This document shows, in pieces, positions 61,641-64,000 of a stretch of DNA of 64,000 nt. The notes under the pieces are model-generated. The model did not search any database. It saw nothing but the letters and a program-made list of their open reading frames with translations, and was not told the DNA's origin. A program made the position numbers and the translations under genes. Location: the NCBI RefSeq assembly GCF_947499295.1, contig NZ_CANMNP010000022.1:1-64000 (forward strand), written 5' to 3'. This DNA is from an uncultured Roseibium sp. (lineage in GTDB: Bacteria; Pseudomonadota; Alphaproteobacteria; Rhizobiales; Stappiaceae). Position 1 is the stretch's first letter, and the number at the start of each line of letters is the position of its first letter.

Positions 61641-62560
61641 GTGTAGTGCACCCTTCTTTCCACCAGCCAACGCTGGACAACCGTCAAAAACATGACGAAT
61701 GCCAGGAACACGACAGTGATCGCCGCCCCGATACCCATCAGGTTTTGCTGGATGGCCTTTTCATAGATTGCGAACATCATCACGTAGACTGACTTCGATG
61801 GCCCCCCACCCTGCGGATAAAACGCTTCGACCGTGTCAAACACCTGGAACGAGCGGATGAAGGAAATCGTGACGACAAAAACCGTTGTCGGCCCTAGCAT
61901 TGGCCAGGTTACCAGGCGAAATCTGTCCCAGGCCGTTCGCGCACCATCCATTTCTGCAGCATGGTAAAGTTCGCGCGGAACCGAAGTCAGGCCGGCGAGA
62001 TAAAGCACCATGTTGAAGCCGAAGCCCTGCCAGACGCCGATAAAGGCAACTGTCCAAATGGCATAGTCCCGATCCGTGAGCCAAAGCGGAAACCCGCGCT
62101 CGCAACCGAGCGAAAACCAGCTCCAGACCTCAAGAAACGATCCGCATCCGCGTTCAAGCGTTGCATTGACGATGCCAATGGTCGGATGGAACGCGAATTC
62201 CCAGACAATCGCCATTGCGATGAGCGCTGCCATAACCGGTAGGAAATAGACGGTCTTGTAAACGTCGCTGAAACGCTTGATAGAACTGATGAGCAATGCA
62301 GCTCCCAACCCCAGACCGACTGACAAAGGCACCACGACAAAGACGTAGCGAAAGGTGGCTCCAAACATTTTTTCATAGGTGGAGCGAGTGAAGATCTTCT
62401 CGTAATTTTCCAGCCCAACGAAGTCCGCACCGGAATTGCCCAAACTGTAGCTGGTGAAACTCAAGGCACCGGCAACCAGAATGGGTAACAGAAGAATGAC
62501 GACCATCAAGAACAAGGCCGGACCGACAAACCAGAAATGCGCCCTGCTGGATTGCATCAT
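61637..62560 (-). CDS. UgpA-type ABC transporter permease
   Basis: Permease of 307 residues with six helices and EAA loop HAAEMDGARTAWDRFRLVTWPMLGP. Carries an extended periplasmic loop with three cysteines (ERGCGSFLEV, LGCERG), not usual in UgpA. Partner of UgpE-like permease and UgpC-like ATPase; overlaps both neighbours by 4 nt. Confidence 0.88.
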   Translation of the reverse strand: MMQSSRAHFWFVGPALFLMVVILLLPILVAGALSFTSYSLGNSGADFVGLENYEKIFTRSTYEKMFGATFRYVFVVVPLSVGLGLGAALLISSIKRFSDVYKTVYFLPVMAALIAMAIVWEFAFHPTIGIVNATLERGCGSFLEVWSWFSLGCERGFPLWLTDRDYAIWTVAFIGVWQGFGFNMVLYLAGLTSVPRELYHAAEMDGARTAWDRFRLVTWPMLGPTTVFVVTISFIRSFQVFDTVEAFYPQGGGPSKSVYVMMFAIYEKAIQQNLMGIGAAITVVFLAFVMFLTVVQRWLVERRVHYT

Positions 62561-63711
62561 GCAACCTCCGCCACGTGTGTGGCGGTTGACGCCAGGTCGA
62601 GGCGTTTTCCGTTTTTGCCAAAAACCATTGCACAGCCGTCCAAACGTCTGACGTGCAATTCGTCGCCAATGGAAATGCTGTTGCCTTCATTGGGCTGAAC
62701 CCGAGCCACCAATCGGGAAGCCCCATCAAGTACGGTCATATGGAGGTAAATGTCCGCACCAAGATTTTCCCGGTGAACCACTCTGCCGCTCAAGGATTCC
62801 GCATCACCCTTTTCGCAAACTGTCAGATGTTCTGGCCTCAGACCTATTGTCACCGAACCGACCACACCGTTTTCGGCAACCCTTGCAAGAACCATATCTC
62901 CGCAACGTGCGTGACCGGCATCATCCAGCGTGCCCGGCAACAGGTTGATTTTCGGCGCTCCGACAAATTCGGCAACGCGGATGTCCTGCGGATTGTTGTA
63001 GATCTCGTCCGGTGCTCCGAGCTGCAGAATCTTGCCGTCCATCATCACCGCCATCCGGTCGGACATGGTCAATGCTTCCGCCTGATCGTGTGTGACATAG
63101 ATGAAGGTGGTCTTGAGCGATCGATGCAGTTCGGCAAGCTCAGAGCGCATGTGAATGCGCAGCGCGGCGTCAAGGTTTGAAAGAGGCTCGTCCATCAGGA
63201 ACGCCACCGGCTTGCGGACCATTGCCCGGCCGAGCGCCGCCCGCTGACGCTGACCTCCCGAAAGTTGACCCGGCTTTCTGTCGAGCAAATGATCGATTTT
63301 CAGAACTTTTGCCGTTTCCTGAACTTGTTCCAGGATTGCCCTATAAGAACTGCCGGCGATCAGGGGTCCGACAACAGGCATGCGTTCCACAACCGAGAGA
63401 TCCCGCAGCTTCAGCGGCGTCATCATGTTCTGCGCCACGGTCAGATGCGGGTAGAGTGCGTAGGACTGAAAGACCATCGCCAGGTTCCGGTGGGCCGGTC
63501 GAACGCCATTGACCGGCTTTCCGCCAATTTCCACCACGCCTGTCGTTGCGGATTCGAGCCCCGCGATTATGCGAAGAAGCGTGGACTTGCCGCAGCCGGA
63601 AGGGCCGACAAGCGTCAGGAACTCTCCGTCTGCAATGTCAAGATTGATTCCCTCAAGGACTTTCGTGTCGCCGAAGTTTTTCTCAATCGCCGATAAGGAG
63701 ATCGCCGTCAT
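62557..63711 (-). CDS. UgpC/MalK-type ABC transporter ATPase
   Basis: ATPase of 384 residues: Walker A GPSGCGKST, signature LSGGQRQRAALGRAMV, Walker B AFLMDEPLSNLDAALR, then a C-terminal TOBE/OB regulatory domain (VTIGLRPEHLTV). An insert between Q-loop and signature (LSVVERMPVVGPLIAGSSYRA) is longer than usual. First gene of the operon, divergent from a LysR gene. Confidence 0.9.
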   Translation of the reverse strand: MTAISLSAIEKNFGDTKVLEGINLDIADGEFLTLVGPSGCGKSTLLRIIAGLESATTGVVEIGGKPVNGVRPAHRNLAMVFQSYALYPHLTVAQNMMTPLKLRDLSVVERMPVVGPLIAGSSYRAILEQVQETAKVLKIDHLLDRKPGQLSGGQRQRAALGRAMVRKPVAFLMDEPLSNLDAALRIHMRSELAELHRSLKTTFIYVTHDQAEALTMSDRMAVMMDGKILQLGAPDEIYNNPQDIRVAEFVGAPKINLLPGTLDDAGHARCGDMVLARVAENGVVGSVTIGLRPEHLTVCEKGDAESLSGRVVHRENLGADIYLHMTVLDGASRLVARVQPNEGNSISIGDELHVRRLDGCAMVFGKNGKRLDLASTATHVAEVA

Positions 63712-63772
63712 CTAAGTGCTCCTGTTTCCAAGGAGACACTAGTGAGGCCGATTGAACTGTCTGTGACGTAAT

Positions 63773-63787
63773 ATTAGCGTCGCTAAT
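63773..63787. promoter_or_regulatory. Perfect LysR-type palindrome
   Basis: ATTAGCG-T-CGCTAAT is a 15-nt perfect dyad containing the LysR T-N11-A motif. It lies between the divergent LysR gene and the UgpC-like gene, 62 nt from one start and 41 nt from the other, ideal for control of both. Confidence 0.75.
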
Positions 63788-63827
63788 GCAGGCTACGGTT
63801 TGGCAAAGTCATCATTACGGAACTGTC

Positions 63828-64000
63828 ATGACAGCCTCGCCAAGCCCTTATCAAATCAAGGCCTTCACCTTTGCTGCCCGCGTGGGAAGTATTTCCAATG
63901 CGGCAGCGGCTCTCGGTGTCACGCAATCATCTGTCACCCAGCATATTTCCAAGTTGGAAGTTCATATGGGAACGCAGCTTTTCATACGCCGCAGAAGCGG
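63828..64000 (+). CDS. LysR-family regulator (5' part; runs off the window)
   Basis: 57 codons are visible from ATG: an N-terminal winged helix typical of LysR, with AFTFAARVGSISNAAAALGVTQSSVTQHISKLE-type sequence and QLFIRRRSG. The ligand domain is outside the window. It is divergent from the Ugp-like operon and next to a perfect T-N11-A palindrome, so it is the likely regulator of that operon. Confidence 0.88.
   Translation, partial: MTASPSPYQIKAFTFAARVGSISNAAAALGVTQSSVTQHISKLEVHMGTQLFIRRRS

Noticed and set aside
63823..63834. CTGTCATGACAG palindrome as a Pho box
   Set aside because: It contains one PhoB half-site but no second one at 11 nt, and it overlaps the LysR start codon; the T-N11-A palindrome nearby is the better regulatory site.
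1..64000. CRISPR array or prophage
   Set aside because: No regularly spaced direct repeats, cas genes, integrase or structural phage genes were seen.

Overview
The window looks like chromosomal DNA of an alphaproteobacterium, probably Hyphomicrobiales (Rhizobiales) or a marine relative such as the Stappiaceae. The grounds are the gene families and their pairings: cysE with DUF3126, an IscU-like scaffold beside folE/hisI and yidD, DUF2336, DUF6949-like, PAS_5 and PilZ proteins, BTLCP proteases, and two perfect TTAA-N7-TTAA (CtrA-type) sites. DNA is moderately GC-rich in genes and AT-rich between them. Genus assignment is inference only. No rRNA, tRNA or CRISPR array was recognised.

Layout. 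(1) 1-677: 3'-truncated membrane spermidine-synthase-like gene, broken by what looks like the end of an IS200/IS605-type element. (2) 1130-5025: cytochrome bo3 ubiquinol oxidase operon cyoABCD. (3) 5355-7875: AtzG/AtzE-like amidase pair and phosphonoacetaldehyde hydrolase phnX. (4) 8081-14835: secreted trypsin-like protease, NAD kinase, Hpt protein, caspase-like protein, DUF2336 protein and a lytic transglycosylase with a CtrA-type site. (5) 15153-24746: flavin reductase/nitroreductase pair, exported repeat protein, acyltransferase, thrS, Lrp regulator with divergent EamA exporter, yidD, Fe-S scaffold, folE, hisI. (6) 24775-33921: TPR-methyltransferase, orphan NapF-type ferredoxin, CBS protein, rhomboid protease, PAS, PilZ and BTLCP proteins, gamma carbonic anhydrase, small membrane proteins. 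(7) 34055-46389: cysE, crotonase, two alpha/beta hydrolases, zinc-finger protein, FAD monooxygenase, CinA-like protein, gpt, L,D-transpeptidase, sfsA, trkH and a GGDEF-EAL protein.

(8) 46391-64000 is the most interesting part: a phosphorus-acquisition superlocus. It holds four ABC importers: a PhnD-PhnC-PhnE system ending in a methyltransferase gene; a divergent PhnC-PhnD-PhnE-PhnE system; an NMT1/SsuABC-type system led by a GntR/FCD regulator; and a Ugp-like system. It also carries phnM and a GpdQ-like metallophosphodiesterase, and a LysR regulator begins at the right edge next to a perfect T-N11-A palindrome. The C-P lyase core genes (phnGHIJKL) are absent from the window.

Working together: the Phn importers would bring in phosphonates, the Ugp-like importer glycerophosphodiesters or related compounds, and the phosphodiesterase and PhnM would process phosphodiester and ribosyl-phosphonate intermediates. 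PhnX, far upstream, covers phosphonoacetaldehyde. The substrates of the PhnD-C-E-methyltransferase and NMT1-type importers cannot be read from sequence and are the best leads for a new function.
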